Source: Rhodopirellula halodulae (GTDB lineage Bacteria > Planctomycetota > Planctomycetia > Pirellulales > Pirellulaceae). Taken from it: 64,000 bases of DNA. The translations under genes were made by a program, and so were the position numbers. The stretch spans positions 1,109,001-1,173,000 of the forward strand of contig NZ_JAJKFV010000029.1 of NCBI RefSeq assembly GCF_020966775.1. The letters are read 5' to 3'. The notes under the pieces are model-generated. The model saw only the letters and a program-made list of their open reading frames with translations, made no database searches and was not told the DNA's origin. How positions within the stretch are numbered: position 1 is the first letter of the stretch; each line of letters starts with the position of its first letter. Shown in pieces: positions 1 through 13,700 of this stretch.

Positions 1-1602
1 TGCCGCGACGCCATCGGGCTGTTCAAACAAATCACCGATGCCGATCACATTCCCGATGCCACGCAAGGCTTCGACAAACCAGCTCGGGCGAGAATCGGGC
101 GACAACCCATAGCCATCGAACCACGGTTCACCCGCGTCCATCACCAACACGCCACGTGTCGGATCTTTTTCGTTGACTCGATACAGGCTATACGGAGTGC
201 CTTCACCCGCACCCGTGTCGGCAGTCAGCACGACGGCTTGCAAGTCACCCGTGACGATCTGCAGACCGCTGTCTTCGGTCTCGACAAACTGGATGCCCAT
301 GCGTTTGGAATACAGGTCCAGGACTTCGCGCGCACGTTCCTTTTGAGCTTCCGTGATCGCGTTGGAAAGCTTTTGCCCTTGAGTGCCCGTGCCGTACAAC
401 TCCGCGAAGTTGTAAGGGTAGACGTTGATGCCTGTCGTGGTGTCGACTTGCTGCGTCAGTTGCCCTTCTCGGCGGTATTCACGCAGACCGGCGGCATCGT
501 AAGCACCGGGCCAATCGGGAATGACGTCTTTGGCGGATCGAATCAATCCACCGTCGACCAACACACTTTGAGACGCGTTGCCAAACGTCGTTCCAAGTGA
601 CTGCGCATTGCTGAATGTATCGGGCAATTCGCTCGCGGTGATTTCGCTGGGTGCCGCTGGAATCGCGTCCCCGCGTCCGATTCGCAAACGGAACGTGCCG
701 CTTCCGCTATTGGATTGTGGGCCTTGCAAGACATCCGTTCCGGAAACCACATCGGGCAGTTCCGAAAGATCGCTGTCAAAAGTCAACGTCGCACGATTCA
801 GCGCTGGGTCGTACTCGACCAGAGTCGGGACGTAGACCGGATCGTCAGTGTTCTCCACCGTGTCATTGGTGAAGATCAACTTGTAGTAGTCAGGATTGAC
901 AACGGGCAGTTGCACGGCGTCCGTCGATCGGACGATGCCCGCGTTCAGGTTCGACAACGGGTCATCGTTGAAATAGACGTGCACCTCATCGCGAGCCTGC
1001 ACACGCGTGTTGCCATTGAGCGACACGGGCTGCGGCACGACGGCGACGACCTTGGGACCGACTTCGATTTCAAAGTCGATGTTGACCGCGGGACGCTGTG
1101 GATCGTCCGGTTGAGCTGGCGTGACCGCTTCGCCCGATTCATTTCGCAACGCGACCACACCGTTGGTCGTGTCGTCGTAACCCGAGATCACAATGCGGTA
1201 GCGATCGTCGGACAGTGTTTCTGCAAAGCGTGCAACAACGACTCGGCCGCCGGTTTGGTCTCCCTCAAAACCTAAGAAACCGGGCTGAATCGGATTGTTG
1301 AAATCTTCGCTGTCGAACGTGCCGTCACCCCCGGCGGCAACAAAACGAATGCCGTCCAAAGTGCTGCCGTCGACTTGCGAACCACCGTCGAAACGGAACG
1401 TCAACTCAGACGGGGCGACGGACAGAACATTGTTGTCGTTCAGGTCAAATTGAGATCCGGTGTTGGCCGCCACGCTGACCAATCGGGGCCCACTGACAAT
1501 TTCCGCTGCGAGCAATTCGCGTCGTTCGAGTGTTTGGTGGTGCAAACGGCGAGGTTGCGTCGAAGAACTGCCGCGTCGGCGAAGATTTCGTCGTTGGGTC
1601 AT
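1..1602 (-). CDS. Giant LEPR-XLL-type secreted protein, N-terminal 534 residues (truncated by window edge)
   Basis: An open minus-strand frame runs from ATG at 1602 off the left edge. The N-terminus is Arg/Ser-rich and carries LERRELLAAE, the planctomycete LEPR-XLL-type export signature. It is followed by beta-rich sequence with FRFDGG, YFNDDPL and a GTFRLRIG motif. Residues of about 430-534 resemble the start of a zincin-like metalloprotease domain (ITEAQKERAREVLDLYSKRM). The position expected for HExxHxxGxxH reads LRGIGNVIGIGD, so the zinc ligands are absent. The protein is clearly homologous to its upstream neighbour (1701-20180) in order and motifs, which points to tandem duplication. It is probably exported and surface-associated. 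The C-terminus is not visible. The frame and homology are certain; the function is unknown. Confidence 0.9.
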   Translation of the reverse strand, partial: MTQRRNLRRRGSSSTQPRRLHHQTLERRELLAAEIVSGPRLVSVAANTGSQFDLNDNNVLSVAPSELTFRFDGGSQVDGSTLDGIRFVAAGGDGTFDSEDFNNPIQPGFLGFEGDQTGGRVVVARFAETLSDDRYRIVISGYDDTTNGVVALRNESGEAVTPAQPDDPQRPAVNIDFEIEVGPKVVAVVPQPVSLNGNTRVQARDEVHVYFNDDPLSNLNAGIVRSTDAVQLPVVNPDYYKLIFTNDTVENTDDPVYVPTLVEYDPALNRATLTFDSDLSELPDVVSGTDVLQGPQSNSGSGTFRLRIGRGDAIPAAPSEITASELPDTFSNAQSLGTTFGNASQSVLVDGGLIRSAKDVIPDWPGAYDAAGLREYRREGQLTQQVDTTTGINVYPYNFAELYGTGTQGQKLSNAITEAQKERAREVLDLYSKRMGIQFVETEDSGLQIVTGDLQAVVLTADTGAGEGTPYSLYRVNEKDPTRGVLVMDAGEPWFDGYGLSPDSRPSWFVEALRGIGNVIGIGDLFEQPDGVAA

Positions 1603-1658
1603 GGGTGACCGATGCCTTGCAGAATATGAATCAAAAACGGGAGGGAATAATGGGGCCG

Positions 1659-1687
1659 ACGTCGGGAACGAAAAACGTTCCCGACGT
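1659..1687 (-). terminator. Perfect 12-bp hairpin between the two giant genes
   Basis: Arms acgtcgggaacg (1659-1670) and cgttcccgacgt (1676-1687) are exact complements around an AAAAA loop (UUUUU in the minus transcript). It begins 14 bases past the stop of the 6159-residue gene and lies 57 bases before the next start. No T-run follows the stem on the minus strand, so a classical intrinsic terminator is not certain. It may instead protect a 3' end or tune read-through into the second giant gene. Confidence 0.55.
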
Positions 1688-1700
1688 GGATTCATTGATA

Positions 1701-4700
1701 TTAGTTGTGATCGTTCTCGTCCGAGAACAAGTCGATCAAGGCGGAGTCAATGGCTCCACCCAAGTCGGCGGTCGAATCCGAAAGAGACGATTCTAAATCG
1801 TCCGCCAACTCGTTTGCCAACAAATCGGTGCGTTGAGACTGAGTGGAATCGATCTCGAAGCCTACGGAGAGCAGACTGTCCAGCGAATCTTCCGTGGACA
1901 TCATCCATTCACCCGCTGCCTGACGGTCGCTGGTGTTGGTCGATGAAACCGGGACTTCGTTGGTGGCTCCCACAGCAACAGAGGCTGCAGAAGCGAGCGT
2001 TTGGGTCGCAGCAAAACGCCCCGCTGCCGAAGAATCGAACGTTGTCGCGACGATGGAACTGCCGTCGGCCAGCAACGATTCTCCATTCGGGTTGCTGCCA
2101 TCGACCGAACGAGCGTTCAGTTCGTTGATGACTTGCAACGCGTCCAAGGCCGAGATTCGACCATCGCCGTTGACGTCGTAGTAATCAGGCGGCGAGGTTG
2201 GAATCCGATCGATCGTCAGGTCCGCACTTGGATTGTTCGGGTCGCGAAGTTCGTCGCGGTTCAGCAAGTTGATCACTCGCAACGCGTCGATCGCCGTGAC
2301 AAACCCGTCCGCCGTCACATCGAAGCGATCCGATGGGTTTTGGTAAGCGGATTGCCCAAAGGTGATGGTGACCGTCACCGGAGGACTCAAACGACCGGTG
2401 TTGTCCTGCACGCGATACGTGAAACTGTCGCCGGTTGGCAGTGGGTTCAACAGGCTCGATTCAGGATTGAACGTGTAGATGAACGTCCCATCATTGTTGC
2501 CATCGAGCGAGATCGTACCGTACGTCGGTTGTGTCACCGACCCAGATGCAATCGACAAGGTCGAGTTGAGATCCGGATCGAAATCGTTTCGCAGCAGTCC
2601 CAACGCTGGGTCAGAGATTTCCAAACGGCCACCCAGTGGCACGGAGTAGGCGTCTTCAACACCGGTTGGGGCATCTTCTGCGGACAAGACCTGCAACTGG
2701 AACTGGTGAGTGGCTTGGAACTGAGCGTCGCGAGCCGACAGCTCAATCAAGACTTCACCGGACTGGTTGGCCCGCGGCGTGATCCGAAGCGAGTTGCCAA
2801 AGAATTCGATCGATTGCACCAACGGATGCGACGCGATTTGTGCCGCAGTTGGATTCACGATCGACCCCAGACGAGTCACCGTGTAGGTCAACGTGTCGCC
2901 ATCTGGATCGAAGAACACCTGGGTGAGGTCTTCCACCGCGACCTGGTCTTCGATGATGACCAATGGATCCAGGCTGCCCTGAACCACAGGGGCGTCAGGC
3001 GAACCGGTCACGGTCACTTGAATCGTTTGATCCGTTGTCAAACCAGATGGATCACGTGCGGTGATCAAGAACGGGATGTCGTCGCCGTTTTGGAATGGAA
3101 CAAAGTCCAGTGTCAACTCGTTGCCACTGATCGACGGGTTGAAGACCGAGGTGCCTCCCGTTGCGGAGACCGTGTAGGTCAACGTGTCGTTGTCGGGATC
3201 GTCGAACCAAGCATTCAAGTCGAACGTGACCTGCTCACCCGGTTGTTTGCGTTCTTCGAACTGCAGCGTCGTTTGACCGGCAACACCGTTGACGCCGACA
3301 AACTCAGGAGCATTGTTCACGCTGCCGACGTTGATCGTCACGGTTGCGGTGGAAACGCCACCTTCCGAATCTTGAACCTGATAGGTGAAGCGATCCGTGC
3401 CACTGAATTGACTTCGTGGCGTGTAGATCAGCTCATCATCATCCGTGGTGGCCGTGCCTTTGTCGTCTAGGCGAACCGTTCCACCCGATTCGGTGAAGCG
3501 ATTGTTGATGACTTGCCCGTTCACGATGCGTTGGAACTGATTCGGAACCAGCGAGATGGTTTGCCCATCGGCTTGTTCGTCGGCAGGTCCGGCCGAATCG
3601 TTGTTCAGGATGCCACCCGTTCCAGTCACCGGAATGTTCAACGGGGTGTCTTCGTTGGTGCTGTACGAATCGTTCACCAAGCGAGGATTGTCGTTGATTG
3701 CTGAGATGACAATGCTGACACGTCCCACGGTTGCGGCGGTCTCGCTCACGATCGGATCTTGGCCAGGAGCTTCCCGGTCGGCGACTCGGTAGATGAACGT
3801 GTCTGGCGTTGCACCGTTGTAGTCCGCCGGAGGCGTGTACAGGATGGTGCGTCCATTGTTGGTGATCGCCAGCGTTCCACCTTGCGTGGTTTGGAACGCG
3901 GTGGAGCCTGTGCCAGCGAACTGGAAGAACAATTCTTGCTCGTTCGGCTCCGATCCTGGGCCGGCCAAGAAGTATGGATCGATCAATTCGGATGCGTTGA
4001 AGACAACCGGGCCGAGCGACGTTTGATCCGCTTGGCTGACAACGTTGTCTTCCAAGATCGATCGGGTCGTCAACACATCGCTGGGTTGAACGCCCGTCTG
4101 CAACGTTGGGGCATCATTGACCGGTGTCACCGTGATGGTCGCGGTGATCGGTACGGAGCTGACCAATTGACCACCAGGGTTGCCCGGCGCGATGTCGGTG
4201 GCTCGGACAACAAAGGTCGTTTGACCAGAGAAGTCCGCATCGGCATCGAAGGTGAACGTGCCATCGGAGGCAATGTTCAAGATACCGGCCACACGTGTCG
4301 GATCGTTGATGTCATACAGCGTTCGCATGCCGACGTCGGAAGCGAAGATCGCCACGTCCTGTCCATCGGGATCGGTCACCTGGCTCACCAATCCATCGTC
4401 GTTGCCGATGGTTGGTGTCAGGGTGCCGGTGGCATCAATGGCCTGCAACGTTGCACCTTCCGCAACGCTGTAGTTGCGGTTCGCGGCGGCGTCGCTGACG
4501 GTTGGTGGCAATCCGGGAAGCAACGTGACCAAGTAGTCTTCAACTTCACCCGACAATGCCAAGCCGCTCGGTGACAAGCCACCTTCGGTCGACACGCGGA
4601 AGCGAGCGTACGTCTGAGTCACACCGCTAGTTGGAGCGGGGGCCGTGTCAGGGAACTGAATGATGAACTGGCGAGTGATCTGGCCCGGGGTATCAGGATC

Positions 4701-7700
4701 GCTCTCAAACTGGATGTCTTGCAAGACATACTCGCCCGCGTCGTCCCAGTCACCATCGGCGTTGAAGTCGATCCATGCTTGCAGGACGCTGCCAGGCGAA
4801 GCGGTAACTTCGATTGGTGTGATCACACCTGGGTTGATAATTCCACCCGGGTTGGTCGCACTGGAGAAGTTCACTCCGTCCTCGTCATCACCGCTGAAGG
4901 TGACGGTATACACACCGTTGACAAGGGCAACGGATCTTTCAGCCGGTTGAAGCGGGCTCTGGTCGATCGCACGCAAGATGGCGTCGGCGATGTCTTCTTC
5001 GTTGATCAATGCGTTGACCACGTTTCCGTTTTCGTCCAACGCGTCGATTGAGATCGCGAAGTTGTCTTCGTCGAAGCGGCCGTCCACGTCGTATTCCAAG
5101 GTGGCTTGAACGCCGCCGAGAGTAAGCGTGATCGTTTCGCCATCGAACAAGTTCAACGACGAGAAGTTCGATGGGTTGACGGCAATTTTTACGTCGCCAC
5201 CCTCGATCGTGTTAGAGAACAACGTGTTCGGAAGAGGGTCGCCCGCAGCGGTCAATGGCGAAACGTCGATGGTGAGATCGTCGCCGTCGGCCGTGCGTAC
5301 TGCCAAAGCGTCGGTTTCGGCGTCGACTCGGTAACCCAAGATCGGATTGTTGTCACCACCGATGACGTGACGAGGACCGTCCTGGGCCAGAGTCGTTGGG
5401 TAACGACCCGGAACACCAGCCACCGGATCCGGAGCGTCACCGAAGTCCAATCCGATGCCAGGCATCAGGATGGTGAACTGCGTCGAGCGGTCTTCGCGGT
5501 TGGGTGCCAGCGGGTTACCGGCCAAGTCTTTGATTGCAGGCAGATAGTAGTTGCTGACGGGACCGTCGATGATCGATGCGTTCTCGATGAACAGCGTCGA
5601 GCCGCCACGGTTTTCCGCGACCAACGTCGTGGTTTCGGGCTGACCAGGAGTGTTCACACCCTGCAATGCACGCAAGATGCTTCGTTTGACGTCTTCCGAG
5701 TTGTTGTCGGGTGAGATCGGAATCGCGATGGCACCGCCGGGGACGCCGACGACATTCAGCGTGGTCGATCCAGAAATGTCGACTTGAGTACCCGGCAAAT
5801 CGTTCAGTTGCACGGTACCAGCGTCCACATCGGCTACCGGCATCAATTCCTGACCGGTCGCAGGATCAATTGCGAAGCGAAGTCCACCACGGTTGTTGCT
5901 AATCGTGGCCGCCAAGCTTTGAGCGATCTCGCCGATCGAGCTGCTGGAGTTGAATGTGACTGGCACGTTTCCAGGACGGACACCACCGCCGCCATCGCTG
6001 AGTTCGAATTCGAATGAGATGTCGACGTCGCCTTGACGCAGGCGAAGGACTTCGCCGTCGGCCACGATTCCGCGATCGACCGAGATGCCTGGAGTTCCGG
6101 GAACGGACAAGCCAGGCAAACCGTTGTTGTCGACGCGGTCGCGATCGATTCGGCCCAAGGAGATTTGGTTGTTTGCGTTCACGGTTGCGGTCATGTCCGC
6201 GGGTGACGCATTGATGATCGCCGCCAAGTTGGTCGCCAGTGTGGCACCGTTTTGGTTCGAGTCATAAGGAACCAAGATGGCTCCTGGGACAGCGGTGACC
6301 GCGTTCAATCCGGTTGGCAAGACGAATTGCAGGATGACATCGTTTCCGGCGTCGTCTCGCAGGATGAGCACGCTGCCGTTGGTAATGCTGAATCCGCCGA
6401 GTTGTGGCATGGTCAACAGCAGCGGGCCAAAGACCTGAACGGTGCTGCTTTCCGTGACGCCGGGTTCGCCGCGAACTTCCAGCGAGCTGCCGGCACTGAC
6501 GGTGATGATCGCCGGTTTCGGAATGACGTCCTGACCGTTGACGGTGATGGTCTCGTTGGATTCCACCTGAACTTGACCAGGAGCGACCACACGGGAACCG
6601 GTGGCCAAACCTTGAATCAGGTCAGCGGAGTTGTTCAAGGCGTCGCGAACCGCGATTGCCAAATCACCTGCGGTGTCGGTCAAGCGGAATGGCAAACGGA
6701 GGTGACCGGGTTCGACACCGTCAGAGGTGTCCTGTCCGTTCTCATCCTGAGTGATCAGATCGAATTCGATCGTGCGACGCACTTCGAACTCGGAAGTCTC
6801 GTTCAGCAAGAGTCCGCCGTAATCGGATTGCAGCGAAGCCGTCACGCCGGTCGGCAGGTTCAAGAAGACGAATTGGTCTTGGGCAACCGGATCCGCAACC
6901 AGGTCCGTGTTGCGAAGCAAGCCAGCCAAGCGACGAGCGAATTCGTCACGCGAAACCAGAACGAGCGTCTCATTTCCGATGTCATCGACCACTGTCTCGG
7001 TGATGTCCAAGACGAAGCTGCCAATGGTTGGAATCAGGACGGTTTCATCGGCACTGATCTGAATGCGAATGCGTTCGCCAGCACTGGTTTGCAGGACAAC
7101 CACGCTGTCGTGCAACGTCGCTCCGAAATCAGCGACCGCCAGACCGGCGGGATAGGCCGTGCCCAATTCAATGGAGGTCGAAACCGTTGCCGGGGTCTCG
7201 GTGACACGAATGATATCGCCATCGCTGACCGGTCGGCTGACGCCGATGACGGACAACTGACCCGTCGCAATGTTCACGAATCCGTTGGAGGGCAGGTTTA
7301 GGTAAACGCTGTCGCCATCGACCGTTGGAACCAAGCCCAGGGCCGAGTTCTGAAGCGTCGTCGCGATGGTCTGTGCGAGCTCGGCGGAGGTCAATGCGTT
7401 CGGTGCGGTCGTGATGACCACGGGGGTGAAGGTTGGATCACTGAGCGTTCCGTCTTCGGTGAATTCGAAGGTTCGCGTCACGTTGCCATTGCTGACGATG
7501 AACGTGTCGCCCACCTGCACACCACCGAATTCGGTGCCCTGCGAGGGAGCTTGCAAAGCCAGCGTTCGCGAATCTTGCTCCAGTCCACCTGCGGAGGTGT
7601 CCACCGTGTAGCCGGCGGGTGAGCCCAGCACAACTCGAGCACCATCGACCACAACTTCAATCTCGAAGTCTTCGTTGCCAACGAGTGCTGAGTTGATTGC

Positions 7701-10700
7701 CGTTTCGATGTCGCGAGCGATGCGTTCGCGAATTTCTTGGCGGCCTTCTGGCGTGTCGACTTGCGTCTCAGGCAGGATGATCGGCGTGGCGTCGCCCAAG
7801 ACGGTGCCATCACGATCAAACTCAAACACCAAGACATCATTGTCGTTGTTGCTGATCCGGAACGAGTCGCCATCGCTCAGACCACCGGCGTCGATCCCAA
7901 CTTCGGGGACAACCAAGGTCAAGGTCTCGGGCAAGAACAACTGGTAGCCCGATTCGAATTCGAAGACGACGGTGCCGCCATCGGAATCGGTGATGCGAAC
8001 TTGGTCGCCATCATTCACTTCGCTCGGATCAGGAGCGACGATCACGCTGCGATCGCGGTTGTTGAGCGAGATGCTGTAAGCATTGCCCTCTCGCCAGACT
8101 CCGGCCAGTGGTGTGAGCGTGATCAGGTTGCTGGTCTCGTCGTAATCGAAGGTGTAGTCGATGCCCTCGGTCAACAACTTTTCGTTTTCGAAGACAGCGA
8201 CGTTGGCACCCACGGGACGCAGGCCATCAATCCCAGCGACCACCACGGTGTCGTCGTCAATGCCGATTCCGGTGAATGGGTTGGACGAATCGCCCGTGTC
8301 ACGCAACTGAATGGTGAAGTTCTGTTGGTTGCCACCGGTCAGACGCAAGAAGCTGTCCGCCGCATCGCCGTCACGACCTTCCGAGTCGTTGTCCAATGGA
8401 TCCTGCAGCGTCGCCACGGGACCGTTGAAATCGGCCAGTTCGATCGCACCACGGTCGATGAACAGGCTGCCGCCGATACCGGATGGAGGCGCGGCCAAAT
8501 CGTTGTCAGCACGCAGCACACCGTTGCCGTCGCGGGTCGGTGCGAGAATGTTGCTGGTCCCCAGACCAACGCTTTCTTTCACGCCGCCAAACGCATCACG
8601 TTCAACGATCGAGGTGGCACCGGTGTCGATCGCCAATGAGAACAAGGCGGGCACGAAGTTGTCGCCGTCCGCGTTGACGAACAGGACATCGTTGTTGCCA
8701 AGCGTCTCGTTGAAGTCGTCTGTTCCGCCGTTGATATTACTGGGCCCGTTTCGGCCATCCGTCGACAAGCCAACGCCGGCGTTGTTAACGCTGTTGATAT
8801 TCTGCCGGAACAGTGTCGTGGCAGGCTGGTCATGTTGGAACAGGTTGTTGGTGACAACCACTTCGGACGGCTTGGCATGCAAGTCCTGCCCCGTGGAACT
8901 GAACCCGAGGAATTTCGTTTCCTCCATCACGACGCTTTGGTTCAAATTCGACAACACATTATTGATCAATGTGGCGCTGCTGCCACCAGTCAACAACACG
9001 CCGGTTTCGGGCAGTAGTTGATCGAGTTCGGTACCCGGTTGGGGATCCAAACGCAACGGTGTCGTGCCATCTTCCGGCGGAATGATTTCTACTTTCGCAG
9101 CGTTCTTGATCAGTAGGTATTGCTCGGTTGCACCTGCACCCGTGCTCAACGCGGCGGGGCCAACACTGTTGACTTGTCCGATGCGGTCGTGGCCGTATCC
9201 ATATTGGAAGTCTGATCCAGCACCGAATGGGAAAGGAATTCGGAAGTTGAAGTTTTCCAGTCCGGCTGCGCGACCTTCCTCGCCACCGATTGCAGTCGCC
9301 TCGACACGAGTGATTGGACCGGAGGTGGCTCCAATGTCATCGTCGATTGGGCCATTGTTGAATTCATGGTTGGGGAGCGGCGGACTGGTCAGTGTCGAAC
9401 TGTCCGCAAGACCTTCGCCGTTGATTGCGGCCTGCAGTGCTCGCATGATTTCCGAGGTGCGATAGCCGTTATTCGGTTGAACGGGAACATTGACAACCGT
9501 TTCGCCGTTGTCGTTGGTTCTAGCGCCACCAATGGTCCCATCGGTGAACAAGAACCGGATCGAGTTTGTGGTGCCAGGGGCAACGAAGTTGTCGATGCGA
9601 TCTGGGATCTGAGTGATGACGACGGAGGTTCCAACCAAGTCAGCACCGGTGGTTCCCAAGTTGCCCCCATTTCGAGTCAGGACTTGATCATCGATGCTCA
9701 GCACGAAGTCACGTGCAGCGTATGCCTCGATTGCGATCGTATAATCGCCCGTGATGTCGTTGCTTCTGGCTCGGCCTGACAACGCATTTGGGTCGTACTC
9801 ATCGTTGGACTGCAGCGAGACAGCAACGTAGTACGTGCCCTTCGACGTCGCAGTGTAATCCATGAATGGGTCGACCGCACGCAGATTGGGCTGCGTGTCG
9901 TCGGCCGGGTCATCTACATCAGGACCCGGGTCGACGTAGGTGTCTTCCTGCGTCGGATCGGTTGCAGTTTCCAAGTGCGTCGGTGCAACACCGGATCCGT
10001 TCGATGCCACCATGACTCCATTGGAATCGAACAGCCGCAGAACCAAGTCGGGGCCTTCAGGGATGTCTAGGGCAAGGTCCTCGGCCAAGGTGTCGATATC
10101 GACGGTCAGACGGTCTCCTTCACGAAGTTCAACCTCGTAGAAGTCCACATCTTGCTGAGCGGTCAACAACGTGTCGCCGTTGCCGATGGTGCCGTTCGTG
10201 ATGTAAGCACCGTTGTGAGCTTGGCCGACCTTCGTGTCGCGAGCACCACTGATCAGATCGTCGCCATCCACCCCGTTGATAATCGCGGCTTGTGAAAACT
10301 GAGACTCCGTGCCGTCCTGTCCGTAGATCGTATTGTTAACGATCCGCGAGAACGGTTGAGGAGCTTCAGCAACCGCAGCCTGACTAGCGGTGAACGGGTT
10401 GAGTCGGTTGCCCTTCGCAAACGAGGTGTCGAAGTAGACGCCGCTGACGCCTTCGAGAAAGACAGTTGGGCTTGGGAACGAAATGTCGCTGAGATAGCGG
10501 TTCTCCTCGAGCTCGCTACCGTTCACAATCGACGGCCCAATAGTCGGCTCGACCAGTTGCACCAAGTCATTCGTTACCAGAATGCTTCCCTGAATGGCTT
10601 GGTAGATCGCCATCATCACTTCGTGACGCGTGTGGGCGTAATCACGGTTGTTGTAACCCACGAAGGTACGACGGTAGAAAATAGGCACGTGCCCATCAAC

Positions 10701-13700
10701 ATGTCCATCGCCACCGTCCTCGGTACTTCCATCGACACTCGGATCGCCGGAGATGTCGTCGAACTCGAAGGTCACACGAGTACCGGCGGCATCGATCGTC
10801 ATGGTCAAACCATCGCTGATCAAATCGCCAAATCCGAGGTCACCGATGAAGTCGCCGATCGAGAAGGAGTCGATCATCCATGGACGAGACTCACCATCGA
10901 CCTTGATGCCTGTGTAGCCCGCACTATCGATCGTGTTGTTGACGATCGATACCGAAGGCGCCAAACCACCGACCACGGAGTTGTTCAGCGTCGGCAGGTT
11001 GCGGACGCTACCTGGCGTCGTGTTACCGATTGGTGGTTGCTGCAGATACTCGTTTTCGTCACCGAAGAAAAAGTCGGTATTGTTGAACCCGAAGAAGTTT
11101 CCAAGGTCCAATGCGAACTGCGAACGAGTTTTGATGTCTTGTGGGTCGACACCTCGGTCACCGGGTTCACTCCAGATACCAATCGCGTGCACGTCGCTGA
11201 TCTTATTGGAGTCGATGAAAACCTGATCTTGGCGGCGTTGGACATTGGTGTCACCGATCGCATTGCTGTAAATCGCTGGCAAGCGGAATGGCGTGCCAGC
11301 AGGAACGATGGGTTCTGATGCATCCGGAACGTCGGCGGCACTATCGACTTTATAGAAATCGCCTACAACCGAGTCGGATAGCGCGATTCGAATGTCGTTG
11401 TTTCCACCGATAAGATCACCCGACGAATCGGTTGCAGTGATGGGAACTAAAGCTTGAACCGCAGGCAGGTTGAAGGCGGTTCGCATGCGTTCCGCGACCT
11501 CAATTTGTGTAGTCACACCGCTGATGTCGATTGGGATATTACCAGCGACCACTGAACCTGTGCTGTTGAACTCAAACGTGACACTACGGACGTTGTCCGA
11601 CATCGAGAATGTGTCACCATCGCTGATTTGCGAAGGGTGGGGTGCAACGATCGTCATCGTCCGTGCCAATCGATCGTTGGTATCGAACGTCGTGGTCGGC
11701 GTTTGAATCGTTGCCGAAGTTGTGGTTGTGTAGTCCTGACCAGGGCGGATTTCCAACTGGTATTCGCCCAGCACCGATTGCGACGCACCAGTGAATCCGG
11801 TCCGTCCAGATGCTGCTCCCACAACCATTTCGCCACGCTCGGCAAAGCCGACAATGAAGTTGTCCAGATACAGACCTTCGCCGCCAAATACAGGGCCGGT
11901 ACCAGCGGCCAAGTCGGTGTCGTACTCGAATCGAATCACCACGTTGGTGTCGCCAGCGAATTGACCCAAGTCCAGGCGTGCTTGGTACCAATTTTCCGCT
12001 GCGTCTTGTTGCAGCAATTCACCGTTGGTTCCGGCAATACCGGCCGCGTTGCCAGCCAAGACGGTGTCGCCTTGTTGATCGCTGCGAGCAATGACTCGAA
12101 CTTCATCGTTGCCGATGTCGCTCAGCAGATAATCGAAGTACAGGTGAGGTTGGTCTGCATCGCTGTAGCCCGACAAGTCGAACGCAACGCTGTCCAAGTC
12201 GCCGCGAATTTCAGATCGATCGAAATACAGCGATTGGTTGTTCGGATCGCCACCGTTGACCACGTGGTTCTCAACCGACACGTTCAGTTCATACGTGCCC
12301 TGCTGTGGGCGGTCGTCAACGTCCAGCGAGAAGACCTGCGTATCCGGATCGTACGCGGTGTCTTCTGGCGAAACGGCGACGTAGTAGACACCCGCTTGCA
12401 AGAACGTTTCGATGTATGGGTCATCTGAGAACAGGCTCAACGCGTTCCCGAGACTGCCTTCCGCACCATCGCTGGTTGGTGAGAAACGGTTGGTTGCGAT
12501 AACCGTCCCAAAGGCATCCAGTAGCTGCAGTTTTAGGTCGACACTATCGCTCTCGAAGTCCTCGATATCCGGGTCGATGTCGATGCCACCGAAACCCGGG
12601 TTGGCGTCATACGCGTATGGGATCACGCCGTTGTCAATGTCGAGGATCACTCGCGAGCCATCAACGGGAACCACAAACTGATAAACATCGACCACCTCGT
12701 TGATGGTCGTGCCCAGCACCTTCGTGTGTGGGATCTGTTGTGAAGTGTTGGTTCCAAATGTGTTGCCCACATTCGGGTCGTCGTTCAGGCTCCAACCCAG
12801 GCCGGCCTCGAGATCATCCGCCGTCAGCAACGAATTGTTGGTTTCGGTTTCGAACGTGATGCTGTCAGGGAACAAGTCCACATTGCGAGAACCGTTGAAG
12901 GTTTGTTTCGCGTTGTGCCCCACGTCGCGTGCACGATTGAGCGTCGTTGACCATCCGAACGGTAACACACTGGTGTCGATGAAGAATGGCTCGATTGGAG
13001 CATCCGCTGTCGTCTGGATCGAGTTGGCAATCTGGTCGTCAACAATTCGCAAAATGGAATCGATGGGTTCCAACCGGACCAATGGGTCGGACAGGACATC
13101 AGGTGTCGTTCCCTCGCCTGTGACAGCGACGTAGTAGGTTCCTGCTCCACCGGGCATCGCAATCGGACCGATGTAAGGGTCGCCCGAATCGATGCTACCG
13201 CCTTCCAGCAAGTCAATCGGATCGTCACCCGCTAGCGTACGGTCTTCTAGAATGTTGCTGTCGTTGCCAACCAATACCAAACGTGGCTGAGCATCACCGT
13301 CTTCACCGTCTGGATCGTAGAAGACTGACAACATGGTATCAGGACGATTGAAGCCATCGGCATAGTCGATGTCGAAGATCAAAGTGTCTCGGCTGACGGC
13401 ACCCTGTGAGCCCAGCACGTCGATTTGGTAGTGGTCGATGTCAGACAGATCGTCTAACGCACCGCCGACGCTGATCACACCGTTGCGACTGGCCAAGGTG
13501 TTTCCGAGATACTGAGCACGTTGACCTGGCGTATTAAAACTGGTGACAGCGATGTCATTGCTCGAAGCGTTGCCGAGTTGCTCATTCTCTTGAGCTTCGC
13601 CCAACAGTGGTGAGTTGGCCATTGCACCGCGGACATGGATTCCGTGGTTGGCGTAGCGAATATCAGCGAAACGAACCATGCTTCCGCTGAACTCTTGCTC

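Noticed and set aside
2001-3470. Long plus-strand open frame antisense to the giant gene
   Set aside because: It reads as a mirror of the biased codons of the giant gene, with no signal, motif or RBS. Similar frames at 6252-7301, 7737-8639 and 10356-11318 are rejected for the same reason.
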